Below are positions 52,569 through 61,622 of a stretch of DNA of 64,000 nt, in pieces (position 1 is the stretch's first letter; every line of letters starts with the position of its first letter). Position numbers and translations under genes: made by a program. The DNA comes from Planctomycetia bacterium (GTDB lineage: Bacteria > Planctomycetota > Planctomycetia > Pirellulales > UBA1268): assembly GCA_026401035.1 (NCBI GenBank), contig JAPLNR010000053.1, forward strand, positions 1 through 64,000, in the 5' to 3' direction. The notes under the pieces are model-generated. The model did not search any database. It had not been told where the DNA came from and was given only the letters and a program-made list of their open reading frames with translations.

Positions 52569-53261
52569 ATGGCCACCGGTCTCTTCGAAACACCCCGCCA
52601 GCTTCCCGACCCGGAGGCCGGCCCTCCGGATGCCACCGACCGCTACCGCGCGCTGGGCGGCGCGACGATCGCTGCGGCGGTGCTCGCGCTCTTGTCGCCG
52701 CTGGCCTTGCTCGATTGGTGGCTGCTGGTGGTGCCGGTGCTCGGAACGGTGCTCGGCGTGGTCGCGCTTCGCGACATCGCCGCGCGGCCCGAGGATCTCA
52801 CCGGCAGGCCGCTGGCACTGGCCGCGATCGTGCTGTCGGCGGCCTGCTTCGTCGGTGGGATCGTCCGTCTCTCGATGGTCTATGCCGCCGAACTGCCGGC
52901 CGGCCATGAGCGGCTCAACTACACGTCGCTCCAGCCGCTGGACGGGGATCCGCCCGACGCGGTGCCTGATTCAGCCCGCGCCATGGACGGCCACAACGTG
53001 CTGCTCAAGGGCTACATGTATCCCGGCAAGCAGCAGCAGGGGATCACGCAGTTTCTGCTCGTCCGCGATCAGGGAGACTGCTGCTTCGGCGGCAATCCAA
53101 AGATCACCGACCGAGTGCTCGTGCAGCTCAGCGATCCCCGCGGAATTCCGTTCTCGCCCCGGCTCACGAAGATCGCCGGCCGGTTCGCGGTGCGGCCCGC
53201 CGGCACGTCTGCGCTCGACGGTGGCGTGCTCTACCATCTGGAGGACGCGAGTGCACGGTAG
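52569..53261 (+). CDS. DUF3299-type protein with N-terminal DUF4190-like membrane domain
   Basis: A 230-residue protein. Residues 25-110 contain two or three membrane helices (AAAVLALLSPLALLDWWLLV, LAAIVLSAACFVGGIV). The C-terminal domain has VLLKGYMYPGKQQQGITQFL and DCCFGGNPKITD, matching DUF3299, whose C-C-F-G motif is conserved. It overlaps the next gene, another DUF3299 protein, by 11 bases. Placement downstream of an ABC exporter-type pair is seen for DUF3299 elsewhere. Function is unproven. Confidence 0.7.
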   Translation: MATGLFETPRQLPDPEAGPPDATDRYRALGGATIAAAVLALLSPLALLDWWLLVVPVLGTVLGVVALRDIAARPEDLTGRPLALAAIVLSAACFVGGIVRLSMVYAAELPAGHERLNYTSLQPLDGDPPDAVPDSARAMDGHNVLLKGYMYPGKQQQGITQFLLVRDQGDCCFGGNPKITDRVLVQLSDPRGIPFSPRLTKIAGRFAVRPAGTSALDGGVLYHLEDASAR

Positions 53262-53871
53262 CTTCACGCGGAACACGCCGGCTGGGAATTTTGTCCGCCC
53301 GCAAATCCTTCGCTCCTCGGCGCCAGGCCTCACGGCCAGCGGTGCGCTGCTGGTGGGTGTCGCGATTGTTCTGGGCGGCACCGCCGGCTGTGGATCGCCG
53401 GCGGCCCCCACGCCCGTGGCAAAGCAGGCCTCAGTGTCGCCGGGGGCAGCGGCGTCCAGCGAGCGTTCCACGCTGGCCTTGCCTCCGGTACGAACCGGCC
53501 AGCCGCGGGAGGTCTCCTTCGACGACATCAAGTTCGACATGGAGAAGGGGGCCCCGTTCACCGGCGATCTACTGCCGAAGCGGGTGACGGCGCTGGAGCA
53601 GGAACGGATCCGGATCCGCGGCTACATCCTCCCCAGTTTCCAGCAGACGGGCCTCACACAGTTCGTGCTCGTGCGTGACAATATGGAGTGCTGTTTCGGC
53701 CCGGGGGCCGCCCTCTACGACTGCATCGTGGTCCGCATGCAGCCCGGTAAAACCGCGAATTTTTCGATCCGTCCAGTGGCCGTCTCGGGCGTGTTTCGCC
53801 TCGAAGAGCTCCGCGGTCCCGACGGCAAGCATCTGGCGATCTACGCGCTCGACGGCGAGGCCGTGCAGTAA
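53251..53871 (+). CDS. DUF3299-type lipoprotein
   Basis: A 206-residue protein. GTG 53251 has GGAGG six bases upstream and overlaps the previous stop. The N-terminal hydrophobic stretch LLVGVAIVLGGTAGC gives a lipobox. The DUF3299 domain has RIRGYILPSFQQTGLTQFVL and ECCFGPGAALYDCIVV, aligning with the C-C-F-G region of the preceding gene. The pair may be a membrane protein and a lipoprotein acting on the same ligand. Confidence 0.72.
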   Translation: MHGSFTRNTPAGNFVRPQILRSSAPGLTASGALLVGVAIVLGGTAGCGSPAAPTPVAKQASVSPGAAASSERSTLALPPVRTGQPREVSFDDIKFDMEKGAPFTGDLLPKRVTALEQERIRIRGYILPSFQQTGLTQFVLVRDNMECCFGPGAALYDCIVVRMQPGKTANFSIRPVAVSGVFRLEELRGPDGKHLAIYALDGEAVQ

Positions 53872-54010
53872 TCATGCGGGGCTGAATCATGCCGGCACGC
53901 AACACGTCCGTCGAAAAGATGCACGAACCGGAGGCCGCTGGTACCATCCTGCTCCGAGGCGGCAATGGTGGCGGCCTCGCTTTCCAGCGACAGAAGGTCA
54001 GCGGCCGCAC

Positions 54011-54805
54011 ATGAACATGGATTTCTCCTGGCTCTACGAGATCCCCACTCGGAACCTCGCGCTGCTCTCGATCGCGGTGTTCGTCGGCTTCTACTGGCTG
54101 GGGGCGATCTTTCTGCGGCCCATCCTTCGGCAGTTCGTCAAGCACACCGCCGGCTCCAACGACATCGTCGGCTACGTGCTCTCCTGCTTCTGCGTGTTCT
54201 ACGGCCTCCTCCTCGGTCTGATCGCCGTCACCGCCTACCAAAACGTCGCCGACGCGGGCTCGAATGTCACCCGCGAAGCCGCGGCTCTCTCGGCGCTCTA
54301 CGAAGACGTCTCCCGCTACCCGGATCCCTACGGACAAAACCTGCGGTGGCTGCTGCGGGATTACACCCGCTACGTGATCAAGTATGCCTGGCCGCTCCAG
54401 CAGAAGGGGATCGTTCCGGAAGAGGGCACGATTCGCGCCGAGGCGTTCCACGATCGGCTCCTCGACTTTCAGCCCACGACCCCTGCGGAGGAGATCCTCC
54501 ACGCCGAGGCGATGCGGCAGCTCAACCACTTCCTCGAGTGCCGGCGGATGCGGCTCTTTTCGGTCCGGTCGGCCCTGCCCGCCTCGATGTGGTACGTGAT
54601 GATCCTCGGTGCGGTCCTCAACCTCGCCATTTGCTGGCTCTTCGACATGCGATTTCTCACGCAGCTCGTGCTCGGTGGAATTCTCGCCGCTTATCTCGGC
54701 ACGATGATATTTCTGATCGTCGACATGAACCAGCCGTTTCGCGGCGACGTGAGCGTATCGTCGGAGGCGTTCGAAACACTCTACCGCCGGATGAACGAGG
54801 ACTGA
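54011..54805 (+). CDS. DUF4239 (bestrophin-like) membrane protein
   Basis: A 264-residue protein with four hydrophobic segments: IPTRNLALLSIAVFVGFYWL, YVLSCFCVFYGLLLGLIAVT, MWYVMILGAVLNLAICWLF and LVLGGILAAYLGTMIFLIV. The domain between helices 2 and 3 is helical and contains VTREAAALSALYEDVSRYP, the typical DUF4239 segment. The family is thought to resemble bestrophin-type channels. It follows the DUF3299 genes after 139 bases and is two bases before the binding-protein gene. Confidence 0.75.
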   Translation: MNMDFSWLYEIPTRNLALLSIAVFVGFYWLGAIFLRPILRQFVKHTAGSNDIVGYVLSCFCVFYGLLLGLIAVTAYQNVADAGSNVTREAAALSALYEDVSRYPDPYGQNLRWLLRDYTRYVIKYAWPLQQKGIVPEEGTIRAEAFHDRLLDFQPTTPAEEILHAEAMRQLNHFLECRRMRLFSVRSALPASMWYVMILGAVLNLAICWLFDMRFLTQLVLGGILAAYLGTMIFLIVDMNQPFRGDVSVSSEAFETLYRRMNED

Positions 54806-54807
54806 CC

Positions 54808-56109
54808 ATGACGACGACTTCGATCTCCCGACGGTCTGCGGTCAAGAGCGGCGTGGCGGCGACACTCGCGGCCGCCCGGGCGCTATCGCCGGCTCTGTTC
54901 GTAGGCTGCTCGCTGGGAATTCCTCCGCGGGCCCGGAAAGTTACCGTCGGCATGCTCCATTCGCAGACCGGTCCGCTGGCGATCAGCGCGACGTCGCTCC
55001 GCGACATCGAACTCTTCTCCTTTGAAAAGATCAATGCGGCCGGCGGCCTGCTCGGCTGCCAGATCGATGCCCTTGCCCCGGATCCGCGGTCGCGCACCGA
55101 CCTCTTCGAGAAGCGCAGCCGACAAGTGCTCGACGCGGGGGCGGTCGCCGTCTTCGGCTGCTGGACGAGCCTGAGCCGCAAGGCCGTGCTGCCACTCTTC
55201 GAGGAACGCGACAATCTCCTCTTCTATTCAGTGCAGTACGAGGGCAACGAGTCGTCGAAAAACGTCGTCTACGGCGGCCTCGTGCCCAACCAGCAGGTGC
55301 TGCCGACGATCGACTGGCTGACGGGCGCCGGCGGCGGCATGAAAAAGAAAATCTTCCTGCTCGGCTCCGACTACGTGTTCCCCCGCACGGCCAACTTCAT
55401 TGCCAAGAAATACCTCGCGCTCAAGGGCCTGAAGCCGGCGGGCGAGGCCTACTACCCGCTCGGCCATGCCGACTTCGGTCCGGCCGTGAAGACAATCCTC
55501 GCCTCCGGCGCCGACTGCGTGCTCAACACGGTCAACGGCGACTCGAACCTCGGGCTCTTCGCGGCCCTCCACGCGGCAAAGATCGACCCCGCCAAGGTGC
55601 CGGTCGTATCAACGAGCATCGCCGAGGACGAGCTCCGCAGCCTGTTGCCGGAGCAGGTGACGGGGCATTACGCCGCCTCCTGCTACTACCAGAGCCTGCC
55701 GAGCGAGAACAATCGGCGGTGGGTCGCTGATTTTCGCAACGAGTTTGGCTCCGACCGCGTCACGGGCGATCCGATGGAGCCGGACTATTGCCTCGTGCAG
55801 CTCTGGAAGCAGGCAGTCGAGCGGGCGGGGTCGTTTGAGACCGAGGCGGTGCGACAGGCATTTCGTGACGGACTCACATTCGACGGCCCGGGCGGCCAGG
55901 TCCGACTCGACCCGAAAACACAGCACACCACGAAGTATTTCCGGCTCGGAAAGATTCGCGCCGACCGGCAATTCGACATCGTCCATGAGTCGGAGAGCCC
56001 GATCGATCCCGATCCCTACCCGCAGATCGCCTTCCCCGGCTGGAGCTGCGACTGGACGAAGAACGGCGTCACCCGCGGAGCAGAGGTGGACATCAATGGC
56101 AACGTTTGA
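54808..56109 (+). CDS. UrtA-like periplasmic binding protein, orphan
   Basis: A 433-residue type I periplasmic binding protein. GMLHSQTGPLAISATSLRDI, FGCWTSLSRKAVLPLFEERD, LFYSVQYEGNESSKNVVYGG and VLNTVNGDSNLG align with urea/short-chain-amide binding proteins UrtA/FmdD. The signal region has twin arginines (SRRSAVKSG) and a possible lipobox (FVGC). No UrtBCDE permease or ATPase genes are near. It may act as a sensor or have another partner, such as the DUF4239 protein encoded two bases upstream. GAGGA lies six bases before the ATG. Confidence 0.85.
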   Translation: MTTTSISRRSAVKSGVAATLAAARALSPALFVGCSLGIPPRARKVTVGMLHSQTGPLAISATSLRDIELFSFEKINAAGGLLGCQIDALAPDPRSRTDLFEKRSRQVLDAGAVAVFGCWTSLSRKAVLPLFEERDNLLFYSVQYEGNESSKNVVYGGLVPNQQVLPTIDWLTGAGGGMKKKIFLLGSDYVFPRTANFIAKKYLALKGLKPAGEAYYPLGHADFGPAVKTILASGADCVLNTVNGDSNLGLFAALHAAKIDPAKVPVVSTSIAEDELRSLLPEQVTGHYAASCYYQSLPSENNRRWVADFRNEFGSDRVTGDPMEPDYCLVQLWKQAVERAGSFETEAVRQAFRDGLTFDGPGGQVRLDPKTQHTTKYFRLGKIRADRQFDIVHESESPIDPDPYPQIAFPGWSCDWTKNGVTRGAEVDINGNV

Positions 56110-56770
56110 GGTCGAGCACTCCGAGGGAATGCGCTGGGTGAAGGTGGGGCTCGTCGACGACGACGTCCGCACCGAGCGGGGCGCCCTCAACCACATGCAG
56201 GGCACCGTCACGATGGACGTGCCACTGCCCTCGCTCAAGTCGTGGTGGGTGTCGCTCTTCTCCGATGAATCGGCGCTGCGGCCCCGCTACAGCGGCACCG
56301 GCACCGTGTATCTCGATTCATCGCTCGGCGGCTACCACCTCATGGCGGTGAAGCCGGGCGAGCGTTGGATCCTCGACACGAAATGCTTCTGGGCGAGTGA
56401 CGGCGAAGTGAAGCTCTCCGTGCACCGCGAACGGACGTGGACCGCGTATTGGGCCGATCAGGGTTTCTTCTGGTACAAGACCGCCCTCAAGGGGGATGGC
56501 CAGGTGGTGCTCGCCGTCGACGGCCCCGTGGAGGAGGTCGATCTGGTGGATGACCAGCTCATCGCCGACGGCCCGTTCGTCATCGCCCACACCAGCGGTG
56601 TCTCGCTGTCGGTCCGCAGGCCCGCCAAGTCGTGGTTCAGCTACCTTCTCTCCGGACAAAAGTGGGCCTACGTCTACCGGGGCACGGGAAAATTGCTGCT
56701 CTGCACCACGCCCTACTGGCGGCAGCGGATGCAGAAGGAGCGGCCGGGCAACGCCGCAACGTACGCTTGA
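56096..56770 (+). CDS. AIM24-family protein
   Basis: A 224-residue beta-rich protein that overlaps the UrtA-like gene by 14 bases. LNHMQGTVTMDVPLPS, GTGTVYLDSSLGGYHLMAVK, VAVDGP-like AVDGPVEEVDL and SGQKWAYVYRGTGKLLLCT are the repeats of the AIM24/TRAP-like family. The family is named for a yeast mitochondrial factor; bacterial function is unknown. The tight overlap suggests that it works with the binding protein. Confidence 0.75.
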   Translation: MATFEVEHSEGMRWVKVGLVDDDVRTERGALNHMQGTVTMDVPLPSLKSWWVSLFSDESALRPRYSGTGTVYLDSSLGGYHLMAVKPGERWILDTKCFWASDGEVKLSVHRERTWTAYWADQGFFWYKTALKGDGQVVLAVDGPVEEVDLVDDQLIADGPFVIAHTSGVSLSVRRPAKSWFSYLLSGQKWAYVYRGTGKLLLCTTPYWRQRMQKERPGNAATYA

Positions 56771-56774
56771 GGGC

Positions 56775-57980
56775 ATGGTCACCCGGCATGCCCTTCACGT
56801 CATCGATCACCACGTCGCCCGCTTCCGGCGGCAGGCCGCTGGCCGCCGCATTGCGATCCTGTTGACACTCTGCCTGCCGCCATGGGCCGCACCAGCTTCC
56901 GCCTGCCCGTTCTGCGGCGTCGTCGGCCAGTCGCTGGCCGAGCGGCGTGATGCCGCGGCGGTCGTGGCCGTGGGCGAGTCGGATGGAGGTGCGGCGGCGG
57001 ATGCAGCCGGGTTCCCCACGCAGCGGTTTCAGATTCATCAGGTGCTGCGCGGGCTACAGCCCAAGGCACGGGATCGCGCCGGAGAAATGGTGGCGGCCCG
57101 CGTGGCCGGCCCGGTGGCGGGAACGGCGGTGCTGTTCGCCACGGCGGACGCGCCGCCGCGCTGGACCGCACTCGCGGCCAATGAAGCGGTGCTCGCCCAC
57201 ATAGTCACGGCGCCGGCCATGACGGCGCCGGCAGCCGAGCGGCTCCGGTGGTTTGCCCAGCGGCTCGAACATCCAGAACCCGCTATCGCGGAGGATGCGT
57301 TCACGGAGTTTGGCCTTGCCCCCTTCGAGGCGGTGCGGGAAGCCGCCGACGCGTTCGACAGGAAAAAACTTCGCGGGTGGGTCGGTGAGCCCGGCATCGA
57401 CCAACGGCGGCGCGGCTTTTATGGACTCGCGCTCGGCCTCGTGGCGGCGAGCGTCGATGACGCGGCCGAACGGGCTGCCTGCCTCGACGTCCTGCATCGC
57501 GCCCTGGAGGCGCCGGGCGACGATTTTCGTGCGGGCTTCGACGGCCTGATGGGGGGCATCCTCGTGGCCGAAGGGCCGCGCGGCCTCGAGCATCTCGACA
57601 GCCGCGGCCTGTTTGGGCCGGACGCCCGGCCCGTCGACCAGAGGCACCTGCTCTCCGCGTTGCGGTTCGCCTGGGAAAACCTCGGCGGCTCGATCCCGCG
57701 CGATCGGATCGCGGCGGCAACGGCCGCGCTGCTCGCCCGGCCCGTGGTGGCCGCCGCCGCGGCGATCGATCTTGCCCGGTATCAGGCATGGGACGCCGTC
57801 GACGACGTGGCGAATCTCTGGGACACGCTCGGCGCGGAGGATCCGCTCGTTCGCCGGGCCGTCGCGGGGTATCTGTCCGCCTGTCCGACACCGGCGGCCA
57901 GAGAGCAGGCGGCGCGGATCCGACGGCAGAACCCTGCCGCCTTCCAGCAGGCGGTCGAGGCAGTGGCGTTGCCACAGTAG
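56775..57980 (+). CDS. Secreted ACPFC-motif protein (paralogue 2)
   Basis: A 401-residue protein. The signal peptide ends in APASACPFCGVVGQS, placing a C-P-F-C motif at the mature N-terminus as in 50958-52541. The two also share WFAQRLEHPEPAIAEDAFTE with FGLAPFEAVRE, the matching segment of the first being FAVAPYDDVRG. Overall helical, HEAT-like, no catalytic residues recognised. It lacks the C-terminal membrane helix of its paralogue. Its TAG stop is directly followed by a GACAGGCTTCAGCCTGTC palindrome. Confidence 0.65.
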   Translation: MVTRHALHVIDHHVARFRRQAAGRRIAILLTLCLPPWAAPASACPFCGVVGQSLAERRDAAAVVAVGESDGGAAADAAGFPTQRFQIHQVLRGLQPKARDRAGEMVAARVAGPVAGTAVLFATADAPPRWTALAANEAVLAHIVTAPAMTAPAAERLRWFAQRLEHPEPAIAEDAFTEFGLAPFEAVREAADAFDRKKLRGWVGEPGIDQRRRGFYGLALGLVAASVDDAAERAACLDVLHRALEAPGDDFRAGFDGLMGGILVAEGPRGLEHLDSRGLFGPDARPVDQRHLLSALRFAWENLGGSIPRDRIAAATAALLARPVVAAAAAIDLARYQAWDAVDDVANLWDTLGAEDPLVRRAVAGYLSACPTPAAREQAARIRRQNPAAFQQAVEAVALPQ

Positions 57981-58046
57981 GACAGGCTTCAGCCTGTCGG
58001 ATGGCATGCCACGTTTTTGCCGATCGGCGACAGGCTGAAGCCTGTC
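57981..58046. repeat. Pair of GACAGGCT-type palindromes
   Basis: GACAGGCTTCAGCCTGTC at 57981-57998 and, inverted, at 58029-58046, separated by 30 bases. They exactly fill the gap between two convergent genes and touch the TAG stop of each. The pair can also form one long stem. Confidence 0.95.
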
Positions 58047-60377
58047 CTACTTCAATTGCGTCGCCGCGGCGACGTCGGGCGACGTGACCGCGTTGGCCGA
58101 CGGCAGGGCATCCTGTGTCCAGTGGGCGACGGCCCGCAGCGCTTCGTCGCGACCTCCCACCGCCGGCGGCAGGCTCGCGCTCGTGCCGGGGATCGTTCCG
58201 GGGATCGCCATCGGGGGCGGCGTGGGGAGCAGTTCGGGAGCTCCATATCCAGACCTTTCCTGCGGCGTGCCGGGGAACACCCGTGGCACCTGCTGCTCGG
58301 TTTCGCGGGTCGACGGGTCACGGGGTGGCAACTGCACGGCCTGGGCGTCGGCACCGACCGACTCGAAGTTTTGCGTGATCGCTCCGCGGCTGAAGACACC
58401 CGGCCGCGAGTGGCCGTAGTCGAGGTAGATGCTCGCATCGCGCTGACGGGCCCGACGGTGGGCGTCGAAGTAGGCCTTCCCCGGCCACGGACCCTCGGCG
58501 AGAAACACGCCGTTGTATTCGAGCAGCGAACCCTTGCGGTAATGGAGCTGCGAGATCGAGCGGTTGTAGTCGACCAGGGCGCGGTAGTAGGAGCTCTCCG
58601 CCTCGGCCCGCCGCCGCTGGGCGTCGAGCAGTTGGTCGAGCGTGACGGTGCCGGCGTCATAGGCGGCCTGCACCGCCTCCACCTGCCGCTCGGCGGCCAC
58701 GCGGCGGTTGAAGTTGGTCTGCGAGAGAGAGAAGTTGGTGTCGACATTTCGCACCGCCTCGACCAGCGCGTGCGAGGCCTCGAGTTCCTCGTCCTGCAGC
58801 CGTGCCCGTTCGCGGGCCAGGCTTAACTGGAAGTGACGCACGGTCGCCATTTCGCGGCGGAAGCCGAGCGGCATCAGGAACTGGGCCCCTGCCTGCCACT
58901 CCTGATACTTGCCGCTCAAGAGTGAGGAATAGGCATCGGTACCCTCGAGGCTGTCAGTGACTTGTCCGCCGACGATCGGCCCGGGCTGCGGAAAAGGCTG
59001 GTAATCCTGATTGATCAATTCCTTGCCCGTGCCGAGGAACCGCCAGCGGCCGACGAGGTCGAGCCGCGGGAGCAGCAGGTTCTTGGCCGCCGTGAGCTCG
59101 AGTTCACGCTGCTTGATCACCCACTTCTGCTTGCGGAGTTCGGCCGACCGCGACAGGGCCTCGACGAGCGACTGCTGCCAGTCGAAGGCGATCCGGGCCG
59201 TGGTCGGCTCGTCGGCGGGCCGGATCAGCCGGCCGTCGCTGGCGGTGATGCCCATCATGTAACGGAGTCGATTTTCGCAGCGGTAGACGTCCGTGAGCGC
59301 CTGCTCCACTTCGCTACGGAAGAAGAAATACTGCTCGCGGGCCTGAGCCTCCTTGTCGGCCTCGCCACCCCGCGACTGCTCCACGTAGAGGGCATGCACC
59401 TTCCGCCAAGCCTCGAGCGAACTGTCGCGGCCGGCCTTGCGGGCCTCGAGGTTGCGGTAGGCGAAGTACAGTTCCCAGTATGACTGCTCGGTATCGCTGA
59501 CGAGGTTGCGGACGCCGGACTCGAATTCGGCCAGCGAGATGTCGGCATTGATCCGCGCCAGGAGGACACCGCGGAAGTTGGGCCTGCCGAAGACGTTGTC
59601 AAACGTGTCGGGGCCGGCAATGCGGTTGTAGGTGACACCCGCCCCCTGCAAGAGCGGCTGGTTGAAGCTGAAGTCGTAGGCGGTGGTCCACGTCGTATCG
59701 ACGTCGCGGAAGGCGTTGTTCGTATTGGCGGCCGTAATGCTGTTCGACACGCCGAACTGCGCACCGGTCGCCGTGCGCTTGGTCAGGCCGACTGAATTGG
59801 TGCCGTTGACGGTCTTCAGCACCGGCACGAACAGAAATGTCTGGAATATCGGATCGACGTTCTGTGGACGATTCCCCGATTCCCAGGTCGAACTGGCGGA
59901 CACTTGGGCATCGAATGCGGCCAGCGCGCTCTCGACTCCGCGGAACGGATCGGTCTCTGCGATCGCCGGGTCGTAGATGCTCGGCGTCTGAGCCGGCGCC
60001 GTCAGCAGCGACACCGGCGGCTCGCCGGTCTGCGGCCGCGGCCCGCCGAAGCTTGCGAAGCGGCCGCCGAGGTTACGGAGCACCTTGCCGTTTTCGAGTG
60101 CGGTGCGGATCGCCTCCTCGAGCGAGAGTTCCCAGATCTGGTCGAACTTCGCGTTGGTGAGCGTCAGCGGTTCGGTCGTGCCGGCCGCCTCGTCGAGCGG
60201 CTGCTGCTCCGTATCCGGATATTCGAGTTTTTGAATCGCCCCGACGTAGTGCGAGAGGTCGCCGTCCTCGAAGAAGTAGAACGGCTGCCGCGGCGCACAT
60301 CCTCCCGCGAGCAGCGAAACGCTCGTCAGGATCACCCAGGTTGTTCGGATGGTGCGATGCACGGGGGGCAGTTCCAA
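58047..60377 (-). CDS. TolC-family outer membrane efflux protein
   Basis: A 776-residue protein with a lipobox-like signal (VSLLAGGC). Two OEP repeats of helical hairpin and beta strands are visible: FDFSFNQPLLQGAG-type sequence, SDTEQSYWELYFAYRNLEAR, EVEQALTDVYRCENRLRYMM and DAGTVTLDQLLDAQRRRAEA with ESSYYRALVDYNRSISQLHY. It is longer than the usual 450-500 residues, with N- and C-terminal Pro/Gln-rich extensions. It would form the exit duct of a tripartite efflux or secretion system; inner components are not in the window. Confidence 0.88.
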   Translation of the reverse strand: MELPPVHRTIRTTWVILTSVSLLAGGCAPRQPFYFFEDGDLSHYVGAIQKLEYPDTEQQPLDEAAGTTEPLTLTNAKFDQIWELSLEEAIRTALENGKVLRNLGGRFASFGGPRPQTGEPPVSLLTAPAQTPSIYDPAIAETDPFRGVESALAAFDAQVSASSTWESGNRPQNVDPIFQTFLFVPVLKTVNGTNSVGLTKRTATGAQFGVSNSITAANTNNAFRDVDTTWTTAYDFSFNQPLLQGAGVTYNRIAGPDTFDNVFGRPNFRGVLLARINADISLAEFESGVRNLVSDTEQSYWELYFAYRNLEARKAGRDSSLEAWRKVHALYVEQSRGGEADKEAQAREQYFFFRSEVEQALTDVYRCENRLRYMMGITASDGRLIRPADEPTTARIAFDWQQSLVEALSRSAELRKQKWVIKQRELELTAAKNLLLPRLDLVGRWRFLGTGKELINQDYQPFPQPGPIVGGQVTDSLEGTDAYSSLLSGKYQEWQAGAQFLMPLGFRREMATVRHFQLSLARERARLQDEELEASHALVEAVRNVDTNFSLSQTNFNRRVAAERQVEAVQAAYDAGTVTLDQLLDAQRRRAEAESSYYRALVDYNRSISQLHYRKGSLLEYNGVFLAEGPWPGKAYFDAHRRARQRDASIYLDYGHSRPGVFSRGAITQNFESVGADAQAVQLPPRDPSTRETEQQVPRVFPGTPQERSGYGAPELLPTPPPMAIPGTIPGTSASLPPAVGGRDEALRAVAHWTQDALPSANAVTSPDVAAATQLK

Positions 60378-60578
60378 CGGTCAACAGTTGTCGAGCCAAA
60401 AACCGGCTCAAAATGCCGCCGCTGCGCCCAGGGGGAACAGGTCGCGGAGACGCGACCATTCCCAGCGTGGGGCCCCCCGACTCCACGTCTGCAACTCGTG
60501 CACCCAGGCGCAGCGACAGCACAAGGGATATCGGCGTCACAGCCGGCAAACTTCGGGGAATCGTCAAAGTCGGCCCAG

Positions 60579-61604
60579 TTACTCGGCGGTCTGGGAAGCC
60601 TGGGTGGGCCAGTTGGGGGAGCGGGTTTCGCGGGGGTTTCCCGCCTCCAGCCAGACAAACCGGGCGGCGCAGCCCGGTTCCGCCGCGACCGCGCGGAGCC
60701 CCGCCTCGGGCCCGAGAACGCTCGCCGCCGTGGCGAGCGCGTCGGCCGTCGCGCAATCGGGGGCGATCACCGTGACGGCCGCAGGCCCCACCACGCCGAG
60801 GCCGGTTCGCGGATCGACGATGTGGCTGTAGCGAATGCCCGCGATCTCCACGCCCTGAAAGGCATCGCCCGAGGTCGTGACCGCCGCGTTCACAAGCAGC
60901 AGCGTCTCCTGTGCCCCGGTCGTCGCCGCTGGGTCGAGTGCCGCCACATCGATCCGCCAACCGGCGGTGCCGGGCGGTGGACCAGACACGGCGACGTCGC
61001 CCGAGGCGTCGATCATCGCCGCGCGGATGCCCCGACTGCGAAGCAGTTCCAAGACGCGATCGATCGCATACCCCATGCCGATCCCACCGAGATCGAGCCG
61101 CATGCCGGGCCGCTCGAGCGCCACGGCCTTACGACCCCGGTCGAGCCGCAGGGCATCCGGTCCCACCGCCTCCCTGGCGGCGGCCAGTTTTTCCGGCAGC
61201 GGCATCACCCCCGACCGCCGCGACTGACGCCAGAGCGTGGTGAGCGGCCCGACCGTCGGATCGAAGGCGCCGTCGGTGGCATCGCGGATCTCGACGGCGC
61301 GGTCGAGCACCCGCCAGAGGTCGGCGCTCACCGGCAGCACCGCGGCCGTCGGCGCCGCAGCGGACAGCCGCGAGAGTTCGCTCTCGGGCTTGTAGTCGGA
61401 GAGGATCGCTTCGAGCCTCTCCACCTCGGCAAACGCCTCGCCAAGCACCTGCTCTCCGGCGGTTGCCGAGGCGGCATGGAGCGTGATCGTCCAGGGCACG
61501 CCCATCAGCCGACGGGTTTCGCTGACGCGCACCGGACCGCCCAGCGTGCAGCCGGCGGCCATGGCGAGCAGGCACGCGACACAGGCTGCCAGCCTGAGGA
61601 TCAT
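60579..61604 (-). CDS. apbE: FAD:protein FMN transferase ApbE
   Basis: A 341-residue lipoprotein (LAACVACLLAMAAGC) that flavinylates target proteins on Thr. RRLMGVPWTITLHA, LSDYKPESELSRLS, DPTVGPLTTLWR, LDLGGIGMGYAIDRVL, IDASGDVAVSG and YSHIVDPRTGLG with the metal-binding Asp are typical. Start ATG 61604 is used because the signal begins there. The 201 bases before tolC contain nothing assignable. Its targets, such as Nqr/Rnf subunits, are not seen here. Confidence 0.93.
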   Translation of the reverse strand: MILRLAACVACLLAMAAGCTLGGPVRVSETRRLMGVPWTITLHAASATAGEQVLGEAFAEVERLEAILSDYKPESELSRLSAAAPTAAVLPVSADLWRVLDRAVEIRDATDGAFDPTVGPLTTLWRQSRRSGVMPLPEKLAAAREAVGPDALRLDRGRKAVALERPGMRLDLGGIGMGYAIDRVLELLRSRGIRAAMIDASGDVAVSGPPPGTAGWRIDVAALDPAATTGAQETLLLVNAAVTTSGDAFQGVEIAGIRYSHIVDPRTGLGVVGPAAVTVIAPDCATADALATAASVLGPEAGLRAVAAEPGCAARFVWLEAGNPRETRSPNWPTQASQTAE

Positions 61605-61622
61605 CGGATAGACTCTGATTCC

